Positions 45,092-55,031 of a stretch of 64,000 bases of DNA are shown here, in pieces. Every line of letters begins with the position of its first letter. Position 1 is the stretch's first letter. The notes beneath the pieces are model-generated. The model did not search any database. It was not told the origin of the DNA and worked only from the letters and a program-made list of their open reading frames with translations. Where the stretch lies: NCBI RefSeq assembly GCF_902705875.1, contig NZ_CACSIK010000001.1, positions 2,475,166-2,539,165 on the forward strand. Reading direction: 5' to 3'. A program made the position numbers and the translations under genes. Origin of the DNA: Zhongshania aliphaticivorans. Its GTDB lineage: Bacteria > Pseudomonadota > Gammaproteobacteria > Pseudomonadales > Spongiibacteraceae.

Positions 45092-46651
45092 TTACCCGAG
45101 CTCCTCTAACACTCGCTCGGCAAAACCATGACCCGCTTCAGCATATAAATTAAACGTAATACAACCCATACCAATCAACTCCTCCTGCTGATCGGGAAAA
45201 CGCGACACAACCGCGATTTTACCTCGGTAGTCCAGCTGCTGAAGAAGCTTAACTACATCAACATTTTCAGAGTGATTCGTTAAACTCACTAATACCGTTT
45301 TACGGCGATGCAAATTCGCACGCTCTAGAAAATCTCGGTCACTGGCATCCCCAGTGACACAGGAGATACCCGCTAGGCGCATTTTTAATGCCTTATCCGC
45401 GCTCTCCTCCACGCCAATAATCTTATCGGGGTAGTGCTCACTCAGGTATTCATAAGCCCCACTGCCTATACGCCCCATACCAAAAATGACTATTTCAGCC
45501 TCGCCCAAATCAACTGGGCGCTCTTCTTGCAGTAACTCTTTACGCTCCATTTTTTGCAGACGGGTAGCCAAACGCGCATACATGGAATGCACATGGGTGT
45601 TAAATGGCACAGCAATAAATAAAGAAATCGCCATGGCGACGGCCAGCGTGGTCAACCATGCCCCCGGAAGCTGCCCACTATTGACCGCCATCGCGGCAAC
45701 AATTAAACCAAACTCACTGTAATTAAACAGCGACAAGCCAACCAACAGCGACGTTCTGGCCCGTAAGCGAAACATCAGAAGCAAAGCAAAATAAACCAAG
45801 GGCCGCAACAAGACTAAAGCGCTAATCACCAAGGCAACTAGCAGCATGTTTCCGCTGGGCAAACCGTAATAACCAATACTGAGAAAAAACGCCGTAAGGA
45901 AGATGTCTTTAAAGTTAATCAAGCTCTTGTATAGCTCAACACTCTTATCAACATTGGACAGCAACACGCCAAACAACAAGGCGCCCAAGCCTGCCTCCAA
46001 ATGCATCATATGAAATAGCTCAGCACTTCCCAGCGCGACAGCCATACCAAATAAAATCAACAGTTCGCCATGGCCCGCCTGTTTTAACAAATATACCAAT
46101 ACAGGCCTGAGTAAAGGCAGAGCCAATAACAAAAATGCCCAAGGCGAAGGCGTATGCTCAGCAGACAAAACAAGGTAACTTACCGCAAAAATATCCTGAA
46201 CAATCAAGATTCCAATAGCAATTTTGGCGTGTAGTGCTGCGCCCTCACCGCGCTCATCAAAGATTTTAACGGCAAAGACCGTACTAGAAAACGAGAGTGC
46301 GAAAGCCAGCATCCACGCCACTGAGGCGTCAATTTCTTCAACTCCGGGCAAGACCCAAAGTAAGGCCAATAACACAGCGGCGGTTAAAGGCACCACGATA
46401 ACGGTATGCAGTGACGCAGTTACCCAAATTTGCGGCGCCAATAACTCCCGCAAATTCAATTTTAAGCCAATGGTAAACAATAATAAGGTGATACCGATTT
46501 CCGATAAGACGTGGATAACATCAGCATCGCCAAGTTCAAACCAACCAGCTAAAAAACCTGCAATTAAATATCCCAATAACGGCGGCATACCAATTCGCCG
46601 AAAACCTAAACCGGCCAAAAAAGCCACGCCCACTAAAATGGGTTCAATCAT
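45092..46651 (-). CDS. Kef-type monovalent cation:proton antiporter with TrkA-N domain
   Basis: CPA2 antiporter of 519 residues. About 11-12 membrane helices span residues 1-350, with GFRRIGMPPLLGYLIAG near the N-terminus. The C-terminal cytosolic part is a Rossmann-type TrkA-N (KTN) domain beginning VIFGMGRIGSGAYEYL, with GDASDRDFLERANL at the nucleotide site. No TrkA-C domain follows. Family members exchange K+ or Na+ for protons and respond to NAD(H) or glutathione adducts. It reads alone on the minus strand. Confidence 0.93.
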   Translation of the reverse strand: MIEPILVGVAFLAGLGFRRIGMPPLLGYLIAGFLAGWFELGDADVIHVLSEIGITLLLFTIGLKLNLRELLAPQIWVTASLHTVIVVPLTAAVLLALLWVLPGVEEIDASVAWMLAFALSFSSTVFAVKIFDERGEGAALHAKIAIGILIVQDIFAVSYLVLSAEHTPSPWAFLLLALPLLRPVLVYLLKQAGHGELLILFGMAVALGSAELFHMMHLEAGLGALLFGVLLSNVDKSVELYKSLINFKDIFLTAFFLSIGYYGLPSGNMLLVALVISALVLLRPLVYFALLLMFRLRARTSLLVGLSLFNYSEFGLIVAAMAVNSGQLPGAWLTTLAVAMAISLFIAVPFNTHVHSMYARLATRLQKMERKELLQEERPVDLGEAEIVIFGMGRIGSGAYEYLSEHYPDKIIGVEESADKALKMRLAGISCVTGDASDRDFLERANLHRRKTVLVSLTNHSENVDVVKLLQQLDYRGKIAVVSRFPDQQEELIGMGCITFNLYAEAGHGFAERVLEELG

Positions 46652-46710
46652 TAGCCTACATCCATTAATCTAGGTTTCTAAATATCACACAGCAATCACA
46701 TTGCACTAAG

Positions 46711-47577
46711 TTAAAATAATCTAGGAATTAATACCGGCGTCGTTCTTTTATAACGCGCATACTCTGCATCACCGCCCCAACGCTGATCTGCACTTGCCTC
46801 TAACAGAGGAACGCCACTCACCTTGGTTAACAGTAGTACAAGAAAACAAGGCGAAATCAAACCCAAATACATCCATCCATTTAACGCAGGCAAGGCCATT
46901 AAACTCACTCCCACCCACGCCAATATTTCGCCAAAATAATTTGGGTGTCGCGACCTAGCCCACAAGCCAGAGCTAATAAACTTGCCTCGATGACTTGGCT
47001 TAGCGCGAAACTGACGCTTTTGCCAATCAGCAACGCTTTCAATCACCATACCCACTGACCAGATCACAAACCCTATAATAACTAACCACCCCAAAGGCAG
47101 TGCTCGCTCATCACTAAGCGCCAAAATAGCAGCCAATTGGATTAGAAATATCCAGCTGGCTTGCAAAGTCCAAGCCACCAAAAAGCGGGAAAAACTCGGT
47201 TTAATATTATCAAAGCGAGTGTCACCACCATCTTGCATTATTCTTAAAAAAAGAAAGCTACCTAAACGCAGCGCCCATACGATAATACACCCCGCCAATA
47301 AATAGTCGCCTACCCCAAGCTGTACGACTAAGACCAGCATAGAAAGCACGACGCTAATATTCGCCACTGCGCCAATGACATCGTAATAACGCTCGGTCTG
47401 AAACAAATAGGCATGAATAAAACCAAGCCATTGACTGGCAACGACCCCAACCAAAATCCACAGCGGAATTGCCATGCCGGCGATACGAGGCATTCCTTGA
47501 GATGCCGCGTAAGTAAGCGCTACCATAAACAACAGCAGCAAACTTATGATGGCGCCCCCACTCCATGCTGATTTCAT
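46711..47577 (-). CDS. DUF1295 (steroid 5-alpha-reductase-like) membrane protein
   Basis: Integral membrane protein of 288 residues with about seven helices. The conserved C-terminal block is complete: GLWARSRHPNYFGEILAWVG, then LLEASADQRWGGDAEYARYKRTTPVLIP. The family belongs to the steroid 5-alpha reductase/ICMT fold and is predicted to use NADPH to reduce an enone or to act on lipids. Its substrate in bacteria is not established. It lies 60 bases upstream of the antiporter gene on the same strand. Confidence 0.9.
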   Translation of the reverse strand: MKSAWSGGAIISLLLLFMVALTYAASQGMPRIAGMAIPLWILVGVVASQWLGFIHAYLFQTERYYDVIGAVANISVVLSMLVLVVQLGVGDYLLAGCIIVWALRLGSFLFLRIMQDGGDTRFDNIKPSFSRFLVAWTLQASWIFLIQLAAILALSDERALPLGWLVIIGFVIWSVGMVIESVADWQKRQFRAKPSHRGKFISSGLWARSRHPNYFGEILAWVGVSLMALPALNGWMYLGLISPCFLVLLLTKVSGVPLLEASADQRWGGDAEYARYKRTTPVLIPRLF

Positions 47578-47817
47578 AATAGAACGCCCTCATGGCCTTT
47601 GCGATACAGCGCTGTATTTAACACAGCTGGGATTTTAATATACAGGGCCAAGCTCTAAACCTCACCAAACTAAGATTCCAAACCACATCCCTTAGCTCTA
47701 AGGTAGTAAATAATATAACAGCAGCAAACAAGATTTGCGAAGCAAGGAAAAACAAGGCTTGCCCCTAATCGTAACTTAAAGCAGCATAAGCATTAGACAC
47801 CTATCAGGAAATAATAA

Positions 47818-48693
47818 ATGCAAGATAAACCCAGGCTACATGGAGCAAACTTCCCCTCTGCTCGCGACGAAATGCCAAGCAACCAACAGGACAGCCCACC
47901 GGCTTATCGATTGGCGTATACCGATCAAGATTTTTTACTTCGCGAAGAATTACGCGGTTTACGGTTTCATCTAGAGCTACAAAAACCTGAAATGGTGCTT
48001 AAAGAACACGGTATAGAATCGACGATTGTTATCTTTGGCAGCGCCCGATTTCTCTCACCATCTGATGCCAACAACGCGCTAAAATCAGCTGAGGCTGACG
48101 GCGACCCAGCTAAAATTCGTGCCGCCAAACGAGAACAACGCAATAGTCATTATTATCAGCAGGCCCAAAAACTAGGTGATCTCATCACCTCGCATTCAGC
48201 TAACTGCGAAGAAAACGAACGCCTCTATGTGGTCACCGGTGGCGGGCCAGGTATTATGGAAGCCGCCAATCGTGGTGCGGCAGAGGCTAACGGGAAGTCC
48301 ATTGGCTTAAATATTGTATTGCCCCACGAACAAGCTCCAAACCCTTATATTAGCCCCGAGTTTTGTTTTCGCTTTCATTATTTTGGCATACGCAAAATGC
48401 ACTTTATGCTACGGGCTAAAGCAGTGATCGTCTGCCCCGGCGGCTTTGGCACATTTGACGAACTATTTGAAGCGCTGACGCTCATTCAAACAGGCAAATC
48501 TAAGCGCGTTCCCATCATTCTTATTGGCCACGAATTTTGGCGGCAAGCCATTAATCTAGAGTTTTTGCGGGATGAAGGTGTTATTAGCCCAGATGACGTA
48601 AATATGATCTCTATTGTCGATACCGCCGAGCAAGCTTGGCAGCATATCGTCGATTTCTACCAACTCAGCCCAGGGCAATGCATACGCTGCTAG
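47818..48693 (+). CDS. LOG-family protein (TIGR00730, nucleotide 5'-monophosphate nucleosidase-like)
   Basis: Rossmann-fold protein of 291 residues. Signature motifs are IVIFGSARFLSP, VVTGGGPGIMEAANRGA and CPGGFGTFDELFEALTLIQTGK (the PGGxGTxxE motif). The family cleaves the glycosidic bond of nucleoside monophosphates: cytokinin activation in LOG, purine and pyrimidine nucleotide turnover in PpnN. The long N-terminal region (about 75 residues) is more like the larger bacterial subgroup. AGGA lies 6-7 bases upstream of the ATG. Confidence 0.92.
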   Translation: MQDKPRLHGANFPSARDEMPSNQQDSPPAYRLAYTDQDFLLREELRGLRFHLELQKPEMVLKEHGIESTIVIFGSARFLSPSDANNALKSAEADGDPAKIRAAKREQRNSHYYQQAQKLGDLITSHSANCEENERLYVVTGGGPGIMEAANRGAAEANGKSIGLNIVLPHEQAPNPYISPEFCFRFHYFGIRKMHFMLRAKAVIVCPGGFGTFDELFEALTLIQTGKSKRVPIILIGHEFWRQAINLEFLRDEGVISPDDVNMISIVDTAEQAWQHIVDFYQLSPGQCIRC

Positions 48694-48710
48694 ACCCTGT
48701 TAGCCCCTAG

Positions 48711-48750
48711 CCACAGGCCTTCTTCACCTAAAAATGGCTTCGGCCTGTGG
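48711..48750 (+). terminator. Hairpin between the LOG-family and modF genes
   Basis: Stem CCACAGGCC/GGCCTGTGG with a 22-base loop, 18 bases beyond the LOG-family stop. No T-run follows directly (TATCATAG, then ATTGTTTTT), so termination is moderate at best. Confidence 0.5.
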
Positions 48751-48786
48751 TATCATAGCCGATTGTTTTTCAGCTAATGGTTACCT

Positions 48787-50241
48787 ATGTCGGCGCCTAT
48801 CGTTCGCTTCCAACACATCCGTTTTTCTTACCAGCTAGAGCCTATCCTTGATGACTTCAGCTGGTTTTGGCCACATGGTCAGCACATTGCCATTCTCGGC
48901 GGCAATGGTGCGGGCAAAACCACCCTCGCCAAACTCATTACCGACACTCTCCGCCCCAATAGCGGCGAGGTCGAATATGCTGACGATATTGGCCCAAAGG
49001 ACATTGCCCACATCTCCTTCGATTTACATCGTGAGCTAATGGAACACGACCGCCGCTATGATGACAGCGAGACTCGCGACGATGCCTTTGACGTTGGCAC
49101 CACTGTTAAACAGGCAGTGCTACAAGGGTATACTCCGGACGCGGCGTTTACTGAGCTGTGCACACGCTTAGGAATTGATCATATTCTTGAGCAGGGAATT
49201 CGCTATATCTCGACGGGCGAAAGCCGTAAAACGCTGTTAGCCCGAGCACTATTTGCCAAGCCCGCAGCCTTAATTTTAGACAACCCCTTTGAGGGCCTAG
49301 ATATTCATGCCCAAGCAGAAATGCACACATTACTAGCCGAATTAGTCAGTTCGACAACTCCGTTAATTTTGCTGACCAAAGACGCCAATGACATCCCCGA
49401 TACTATCGACACGGTGTATCAAATGGATCATGGGAAAATACGGGGTGAATGCAGCGCCTTGGAGGCAAAAAAACACGCCAAGGTCATTCATCATTTCGCC
49501 AAACCACTGCCCATTGCCAATGCCCCCAGTTATCCCGCCGACAAAGCATTGCTAGAGCTTCGAAACATCAATGTGAATTTTCGCGGCAAGCAAGTATTGA
49601 GTGATATCAACTGGACGCTGATGCCTCACCAGCACTGCTGTATTAGTGGTCCCAATGGCGCCGGCAAATCAACCTTGCTCGGCTTATTATGCGGTGAAAA
49701 TGACAAAGCCTATGGGCAGCAAGTATTTTTATTTGGCCGCCAACGAGGCAGTGGCGAAAGTATTTGGGAGGTTAAATCACAATTTGGCATTCTCAATACC
49801 AGCATGCAAATGAGCAATCTGAAACGCACCAAAGCAATCGACGTTGTTGCCTCTGGGCTTTTCGATTCCGTGGGCTTGTACAATAATTACAGTGAATCCC
49901 AGCGCCAAACATTGATGGCATGGTTAGATGCCCTAGATTTACTGCCATTAAAAGAACAGCGCTTTGAACGGCTATCGTTTGGCGAACAACGCATGATCTT
50001 ATTAGCCCGCGCCATGGTGAAATCGCCGCGCATTTTAATACTCGACGAGCCTTGTATAGGCCTAGACAATGATCAGAAAGCGAAACTGCTCGGCGCCGTC
50101 GATCAAATTGCAGCCCACGGCCAAACGCGGATTTTATTTGTCTCCCACCGCCGCGAAGAGTTGCCCGCCTGTATCAACCAATTTATCGATTTGGTGCCTT
50201 CCGAAAATGGCGGCTACACCGCCAATATTCGGGAGTCTTAG
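48787..50241 (+). CDS. modF: Tandem ABC ATPase, ModF/PhrA-like
   Basis: Two fused ABC ATPase domains, 484 residues. N-half: Walker A GGNGAGKTT (about 37-45), signature STGESRKTLLARAL, Walker B ALILDNPFEGLD, where N replaces the usual E. C-half: GPNGAGKST, FGRQRGSGESIWEVK, SFGEQRMILLARAM and ILILDEPCIGLD. STGE-RKTLL, FGR-RGSGE-IW and YFDS-G-Y-type blocks match E. coli ModF closely in order. ModF has no membrane partner and its precise job is unclear; it is linked with molybdenum transport and photorepair by neighbourhood only. No mod genes are here, so function remains open. Confidence 0.88.
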   Translation: MSAPIVRFQHIRFSYQLEPILDDFSWFWPHGQHIAILGGNGAGKTTLAKLITDTLRPNSGEVEYADDIGPKDIAHISFDLHRELMEHDRRYDDSETRDDAFDVGTTVKQAVLQGYTPDAAFTELCTRLGIDHILEQGIRYISTGESRKTLLARALFAKPAALILDNPFEGLDIHAQAEMHTLLAELVSSTTPLILLTKDANDIPDTIDTVYQMDHGKIRGECSALEAKKHAKVIHHFAKPLPIANAPSYPADKALLELRNINVNFRGKQVLSDINWTLMPHQHCCISGPNGAGKSTLLGLLCGENDKAYGQQVFLFGRQRGSGESIWEVKSQFGILNTSMQMSNLKRTKAIDVVASGLFDSVGLYNNYSESQRQTLMAWLDALDLLPLKEQRFERLSFGEQRMILLARAMVKSPRILILDEPCIGLDNDQKAKLLGAVDQIAAHGQTRILFVSHRREELPACINQFIDLVPSENGGYTANIRES

Positions 50242-50256
50242 GGCAAGATTGCCATC

Positions 50257-52551
50257 CTAGTCAAAAACACCTTTAAACCATTGCCACATCTTCTCCCCGT
50301 CTGGCGCGCAGCCCCCACTTTCTGTGGGTGCGCTGCCTCTCATAAAGGGCATATAACGTGCGCCATCACACCATGACTGGGTTAACCGTCCCGACTCGCC
50401 ATCTACCCACTGATATTCCACACCGGCAACCTGTGAAAAAGGCATTTGCTCTGTGCTTGCCTCAGCCATAAACTGACGCCACACGGTTAATGCACCACTG
50501 GCACCCGTTAATCCTGTAGACGCATTATTGTCGGTGCCCATCCACACCACCGCCATGTAATCACCCGCAAAGCCGGCAAACCAAGAATCACGGGTATCGT
50601 TACTGGTTCCCGTTTTTCCCGCAACGCGGTAGTCCTTAGGTAAAACCCGATAAACACCTTTACCTGTTCCTTCGCGCACGGTTTCTAACATCGCATATTG
50701 CAATACATGAACCGCGGCAGGGTTCACCACTTTTCGAGGCTTTTGTGGATAGCGCGCCAACAGCTCACCTTCGCTGTCAGTTATGGCATAAATCGTCCGC
50801 AATGGTGTATATCGACCATCCGCAGCAATGGTTTGATACATGGCTGCCACTTCTATGGGAGCCAATTCGGCCGCACCCAACAACATTGACGGCACCTCTA
50901 ATAAAGGCCGGTGAATGCCTAGGCGTTTAAACATATCCATGACATTATCTAAGCCCACATCCATCCCTAATCTGGCCGTTGCCAAGTTATAGGAATGAGA
51001 CAGCGCCGTATGCAGGGCAACGTCACCATGGGATTTACGGTCATAATTAGAAGGCTTCCACAGCGAGCCATTGGCATTGGGGATCGTAATGGGCTCATCC
51101 GAAACACGGGTCAATAAATTGTAATACCGGGGTTGATTTAAGGCTGCCAAGAAAACCGCCGGTTTAGCCAGTGAGCCAATCGGTCTGAGCGCATCAAGCG
51201 CCCGATTAAAGCCGGCATAGCGGGGCCGTTTACCGCCAATCACCGCCACGACATCGCCGCTATTTACCCTTGTTACCACCATGGCGACCTGCAGGTCTTT
51301 CTTGCGGCTTTCTAAGCGCGCCAAGGATTTCACCGTGGCTTTTTCGGCGCGACGCTGTAAAACCGGATCAAACGGCGTAAAAATTCGCAGCCCATTGCTC
51401 TGTAACTCTTTACTCTGATAATCACGACTAAGCTGGCGACGCACTAAATCGACATACGCAGGATAAACGCCGTCCAAGGCCGATGACTTGGCCAACTCAA
51501 GAGGCTCTTTTTGCCATGCTGCAAGCTGTGCAGGGGTTAACCAGCCCTGCTCAGCCAATTCACCCATCACAATATTGCGGCGGTTTTTTGCGCGCTCTGG
51601 ATGACGCCACGGGTCGTAATATGACGGCCCTTTCACCAAGCCCACCAGCATCGAAATTTGCGCTAGATTTAACTCTGCTAAAGGTCGGTTAAAATAATGC
51701 CGCGCCGCAAGGCCAAAACCATGAATAGCGCGGTTCCCCTCTTGGCCAAGGTAAACCTCGTTAATATACGCCTCAAGAATACGGTCCTTGCTATAATGCA
51801 TTTCAGTGAGAATGGACATGATCGCTTCTTTGGCTTTACGCGATAGACTCCGCTCATTACTCAAAATAGTATTTTTAACTAATTGCTGGGTTAAGGTGCT
51901 GCCACCCTGTACCGTGCGCCCCGCCTTTATATTTGCCAAAAACGCACGTGCAATACTGCGCGGCGAAATCCCAAAATGGCGATAAAAGTGCCGGTCTTCA
52001 ACCTGCACCAAGGTTTCCACCAGCATCTGTGGCACCTCTTCCAAGCTCAGCATGAGTCGATCTTCATGGCGGCCCGGGTACACCCCGCCAATCACCATAG
52101 GGTCTAATTGATCTTCGGTGATCCGTTCGCCAAGGGAGTTGCGAATGACGCCAACGGTCGTTGCCCTCATATCCACTTCGATTTTTCGCGCTTCTCGCTC
52201 GCCATCGGCAAAAGAAAAGGGGCGCAAAAATATTGAGAAATGATCACCTTGACGGTAGTACGTACCGGGCTCATTGACTAAACGCCGGGACCGATAGCCA
52301 AGCTCACCCAACTCAGACTCAAGCTCATAGGCCGTTAATATAGCGCCAGAGGCCAGTACCAAGGGTCTGGCATAAACCTGTGCAGGCTGTGCGTAGCGTT
52401 TGGCGTCAAATGCGCCACGCACTTTTGCATCGCTGTAGGCAAACATAATGAGCAAGAGCACCAAGCCAACCAGAGCCAATTTCAGCCCCAAGCTCAACCA
52501 TGATATTGAACGCAATTTACTCACAATGCGCTTTTGAGATTTTTTAACCAT
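50257..52551 (-). CDS. mrcB: Penicillin-binding protein 1B (class A bifunctional PBP)
   Basis: Bifunctional cell-wall synthase of 764 residues anchored by one N-terminal helix (about 19-39). A UB2H-like domain follows (about 50-140). The transglycosylase has catalytic E185 in VEDRHFYRHFG, plus GGSTLTQQLVKN and KAKEAIMSILTEMHYSK. The transpeptidase has S460-x-x-K463 in GSLAKPAVF, SHSYN as the SxN motif and KTGTSND near residue 650. Length and domain order match gammaproteobacterial PBP1B. It is a stand-alone gene converging on modF. Confidence 0.95.
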   Translation of the reverse strand: MVKKSQKRIVSKLRSISWLSLGLKLALVGLVLLLIMFAYSDAKVRGAFDAKRYAQPAQVYARPLVLASGAILTAYELESELGELGYRSRRLVNEPGTYYRQGDHFSIFLRPFSFADGEREARKIEVDMRATTVGVIRNSLGERITEDQLDPMVIGGVYPGRHEDRLMLSLEEVPQMLVETLVQVEDRHFYRHFGISPRSIARAFLANIKAGRTVQGGSTLTQQLVKNTILSNERSLSRKAKEAIMSILTEMHYSKDRILEAYINEVYLGQEGNRAIHGFGLAARHYFNRPLAELNLAQISMLVGLVKGPSYYDPWRHPERAKNRRNIVMGELAEQGWLTPAQLAAWQKEPLELAKSSALDGVYPAYVDLVRRQLSRDYQSKELQSNGLRIFTPFDPVLQRRAEKATVKSLARLESRKKDLQVAMVVTRVNSGDVVAVIGGKRPRYAGFNRALDALRPIGSLAKPAVFLAALNQPRYYNLLTRVSDEPITIPNANGSLWKPSNYDRKSHGDVALHTALSHSYNLATARLGMDVGLDNVMDMFKRLGIHRPLLEVPSMLLGAAELAPIEVAAMYQTIAADGRYTPLRTIYAITDSEGELLARYPQKPRKVVNPAAVHVLQYAMLETVREGTGKGVYRVLPKDYRVAGKTGTSNDTRDSWFAGFAGDYMAVVWMGTDNNASTGLTGASGALTVWRQFMAEASTEQMPFSQVAGVEYQWVDGESGRLTQSWCDGARYMPFMRGSAPTESGGCAPDGEKMWQWFKGVFD

Positions 52552-52730
52552 TCATCACAACCAGATCAAATTTATTAATTCTTACTACATCATGCTATAT
52601 GTTCACGCTTAGCCAAACATAATCACAGCTAGTTACAGGCAGTCACAGCCCATTTGGCCGTCTTTACATTGCAAATCTACAATCAAACCGGATAATAGCG
52701 GCACTTTACCGCAAGTAACTGGCAAATAAG

Positions 52731-53726
52731 ATGAAAACATATCACCTCTATGGCATTGGCGCTGCACTCGTCGACACTGAAATCGAAATAAACGATCAAG
52801 AGCTTAACGCACTTGGTGTTGAAAAAGGCCTGATGACCCTTGTTGATGCAGACCGCCAACAGGAGCTTATGGACAAATTAAGCGGCCATTTGGTTCATGC
52901 CAGCCAAGCAAGTGGCGGCTCAGCGTGTAACTCTGTCATTGCCGCCGCCTATTTTGGCGCTAATAATTACTATTCTTGTAAAGTCGCCAACGACGAGCAC
53001 GGCGACTTCTTTATGAATGATATCAAATCAGCTGGCGTGGACGCAGACTTCAGCAGTGAAAAATCCCCAGGAGTCACCGGGAAGTGCCTAGTCTTAATCA
53101 GCCCAGACGCTGAGCGCAGTATGAACACTAATCTCGGCATTAGTGAAACCCTCTCTGTGAGTGAGCTGAATGAGTCTGCACTAAGTCAGTCCCAATACTT
53201 CTACGCGGAAGGCTACCTAGTTACTTCAGATACCGGACGCGCTGCCGCAATAGCAGGCCGCAAAATAGCAGAAAACAACGAGGTAAAAACGGCACTTAGC
53301 TTTTCTGACCCTGGCATGGTGAGTTTTTTCCGCGATGGTTTAAGTGAGATGCTCGGTGACGGTGTCGACCTTATTTTCTGTAATGAAGCCGAAGCTCTGG
53401 GATGGGCACAAAGTGAAAATATAGACGATGCGATCAGCGCCCTCAAAAAGATAAGCAAGACCTTTGCAATTACCTTGGGCGCAAAAGGCGCGTTGGTATT
53501 TGATGGCGAGCAACTTCACACCATTGCCGGCCATAAAGTTAACGCCGTAGACACCAATGGTGCCGGAGATATGTTTGCAGGTGCATTCTTATATGCGATC
53601 ACTCATGGCTACGATTTCCAGCAAGCGGGTAATTTAGCCAGCTTGGCCGCCGCAGAAGTAGTATCGCAATATGGCCCACGTTTAGCGGGTCCGCGTCACC
53701 AAGAACTACTCGCGCAGCTAGCTTAA
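52731..53726 (+). CDS. PfkB-family sugar kinase, adenosine kinase-like
   Basis: Ribokinase-fold kinase of 331 residues. The N-terminal GIGAALVDTEIEI, the GGSACNSVIAAAYFG substrate segment and the C-terminal anion-hole signature DTNGAGDMFAGAFLYAI with catalytic D near residue 278 are all present. Bacterial proteins of this subgroup are usually annotated adenosine kinase, phosphorylating adenosine to AMP. Other nucleoside or sugar substrates are possible. The promoter region upstream is free of other genes; a strong hairpin follows the stop. Confidence 0.9.
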   Translation: MKTYHLYGIGAALVDTEIEINDQELNALGVEKGLMTLVDADRQQELMDKLSGHLVHASQASGGSACNSVIAAAYFGANNYYSCKVANDEHGDFFMNDIKSAGVDADFSSEKSPGVTGKCLVLISPDAERSMNTNLGISETLSVSELNESALSQSQYFYAEGYLVTSDTGRAAAIAGRKIAENNEVKTALSFSDPGMVSFFRDGLSEMLGDGVDLIFCNEAEALGWAQSENIDDAISALKKISKTFAITLGAKGALVFDGEQLHTIAGHKVNAVDTNGAGDMFAGAFLYAITHGYDFQQAGNLASLAAAEVVSQYGPRLAGPRHQELLAQLA

Positions 53727-53737
53727 TATGGCATGAA

Positions 53738-53777
53738 CACGTAACACCAAGGCATTACCTAACATTGGTGTTACGTG
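53738..53777. terminator. Bidirectional hairpin between adenosine kinase and ndpA-like genes
   Basis: Perfect 13-bp stem CACGTAACACCAA/TTGGTGTTACGTG with a 14-base loop, between two converging genes. No T-run on either side, so efficiency is uncertain. Confidence 0.7.
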
Positions 53778-53797
53778 AATGAACAAGATGGGGCTTA

Positions 53798-54814
53798 TTA
53801 TTTTTCCTTACGCGCCCTAATATCAACTACCGCCTGAAAGCCATCCTGATTATCTGTTACCGTCACCCCCGCCACTGAGTACTTTGAATCGCTAATAACC
53901 ATACCCACACCGTCCCGCACCCTAACTCGGCTAGTGATAGGCTTTGCCTGCCTTGCAAAATCTTTTGGCTTAATTTCATAATCATCCGCAATATCAACGC
54001 CCGTCGTACTCACCACACCTGATATCACTTCTGATAGTGATTCTGAATCAATATACTCAGAAGATAATGCTTTTATTTCACCAATTGAGGTTACTTGTTC
54101 CGAATTAATTTTATCAGTGATTTTTTCATTTAATTCAGCCACGTCTTGGGTATCATCAATTTTAGAAGTAATACCCTTTAAGATTGATCCACATATTTTT
54201 GCATAAGACTGCGACGTTGCCCTTGGCGACACCTTCAAAAACGACTCTATCCAGTACTTGGTTTTTTGCCCCAAGTTATCAACCACAAATACGCCCTGAT
54301 CACCGGGAAAAATCAACGCCCCTTTTTGGATTTTATTAAGTGAAATACCGCTTCTAGCGCTAATATCAAATGCATCGTCAGTTTCAGTTATTTCCAAAAA
54401 ATCATCTTTGTTTTCCATTTTCATAATGGCAAGACCCGCAGAATCGGTATCGCCAATTTTTAATCCTGAAAACAATAAAAACACAAGGTCACCAGTAGCA
54501 ATATTCTGGTGAGTCGACGTTGAGTACAGATGTTTAGCTAGGGCCTGAGTGTTTGCAATAAAATCACTGGTATTAGCAAAAATTTTTGCGGTGATATTCG
54601 CGACTGTATTTAACGATAAATCAGATTCATGGAAAAAGTCATAAGCTGCTTTTTGTTTAGACAGTGGGATCAAGTAATGGGTAATAAGTAATTCACTTAG
54701 ACTCTCACTAACACTGCTTTCCTTTTCAGCAAGACGAATACCATCTTCCTTAGTTTTATTGCCAACCCTATGCACAGCAATATTACTCAGCCGAGCAGAA
54801 CTCACATCGATCAT
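53798..54814 (-). CDS. Nucleoid-associated protein, NdpA/YejK-like
   Basis: A 338-residue protein with the family beginning IAVHRVGNK near residue 12, the FLIL-type FLLFSGLKIGD/GLAIMKMENKD segment and GVFVVDNLGQKTKYWIESFL in the middle. E. coli YejK (NA37) binds the nucleoid and topoisomerase IV/gyrase partners in vitro. This member is divergent from the E. coli type, so the role is only inferred at family level. No defence or phage gene surrounds it. Confidence 0.82.
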   Translation of the reverse strand: MIDVSSARLSNIAVHRVGNKTKEDGIRLAEKESSVSESLSELLITHYLIPLSKQKAAYDFFHESDLSLNTVANITAKIFANTSDFIANTQALAKHLYSTSTHQNIATGDLVFLLFSGLKIGDTDSAGLAIMKMENKDDFLEITETDDAFDISARSGISLNKIQKGALIFPGDQGVFVVDNLGQKTKYWIESFLKVSPRATSQSYAKICGSILKGITSKIDDTQDVAELNEKITDKINSEQVTSIGEIKALSSEYIDSESLSEVISGVVSTTGVDIADDYEIKPKDFARQAKPITSRVRVRDGVGMVISDSKYSVAGVTVTDNQDGFQAVVDIRARKEK

Positions 54815-55031
54815 TATTTACTCCGCTAATTATAAAAGCATGACACCACCCTTCAGGGCGCATCATTCAGACAAAGTTTATTTTATGAAAACCAGGATGG
54901 GCAGGATATGTTCACTTACACAATCGCAACTGCTCATTATTCTATTAGCACCCTAGCAACATTTTATGAGCTAGGGCGCCTACTAACATTAAAAGTGAAA
55001 CTCACCGTTATTGTGAACAGCTAGGTTAGCA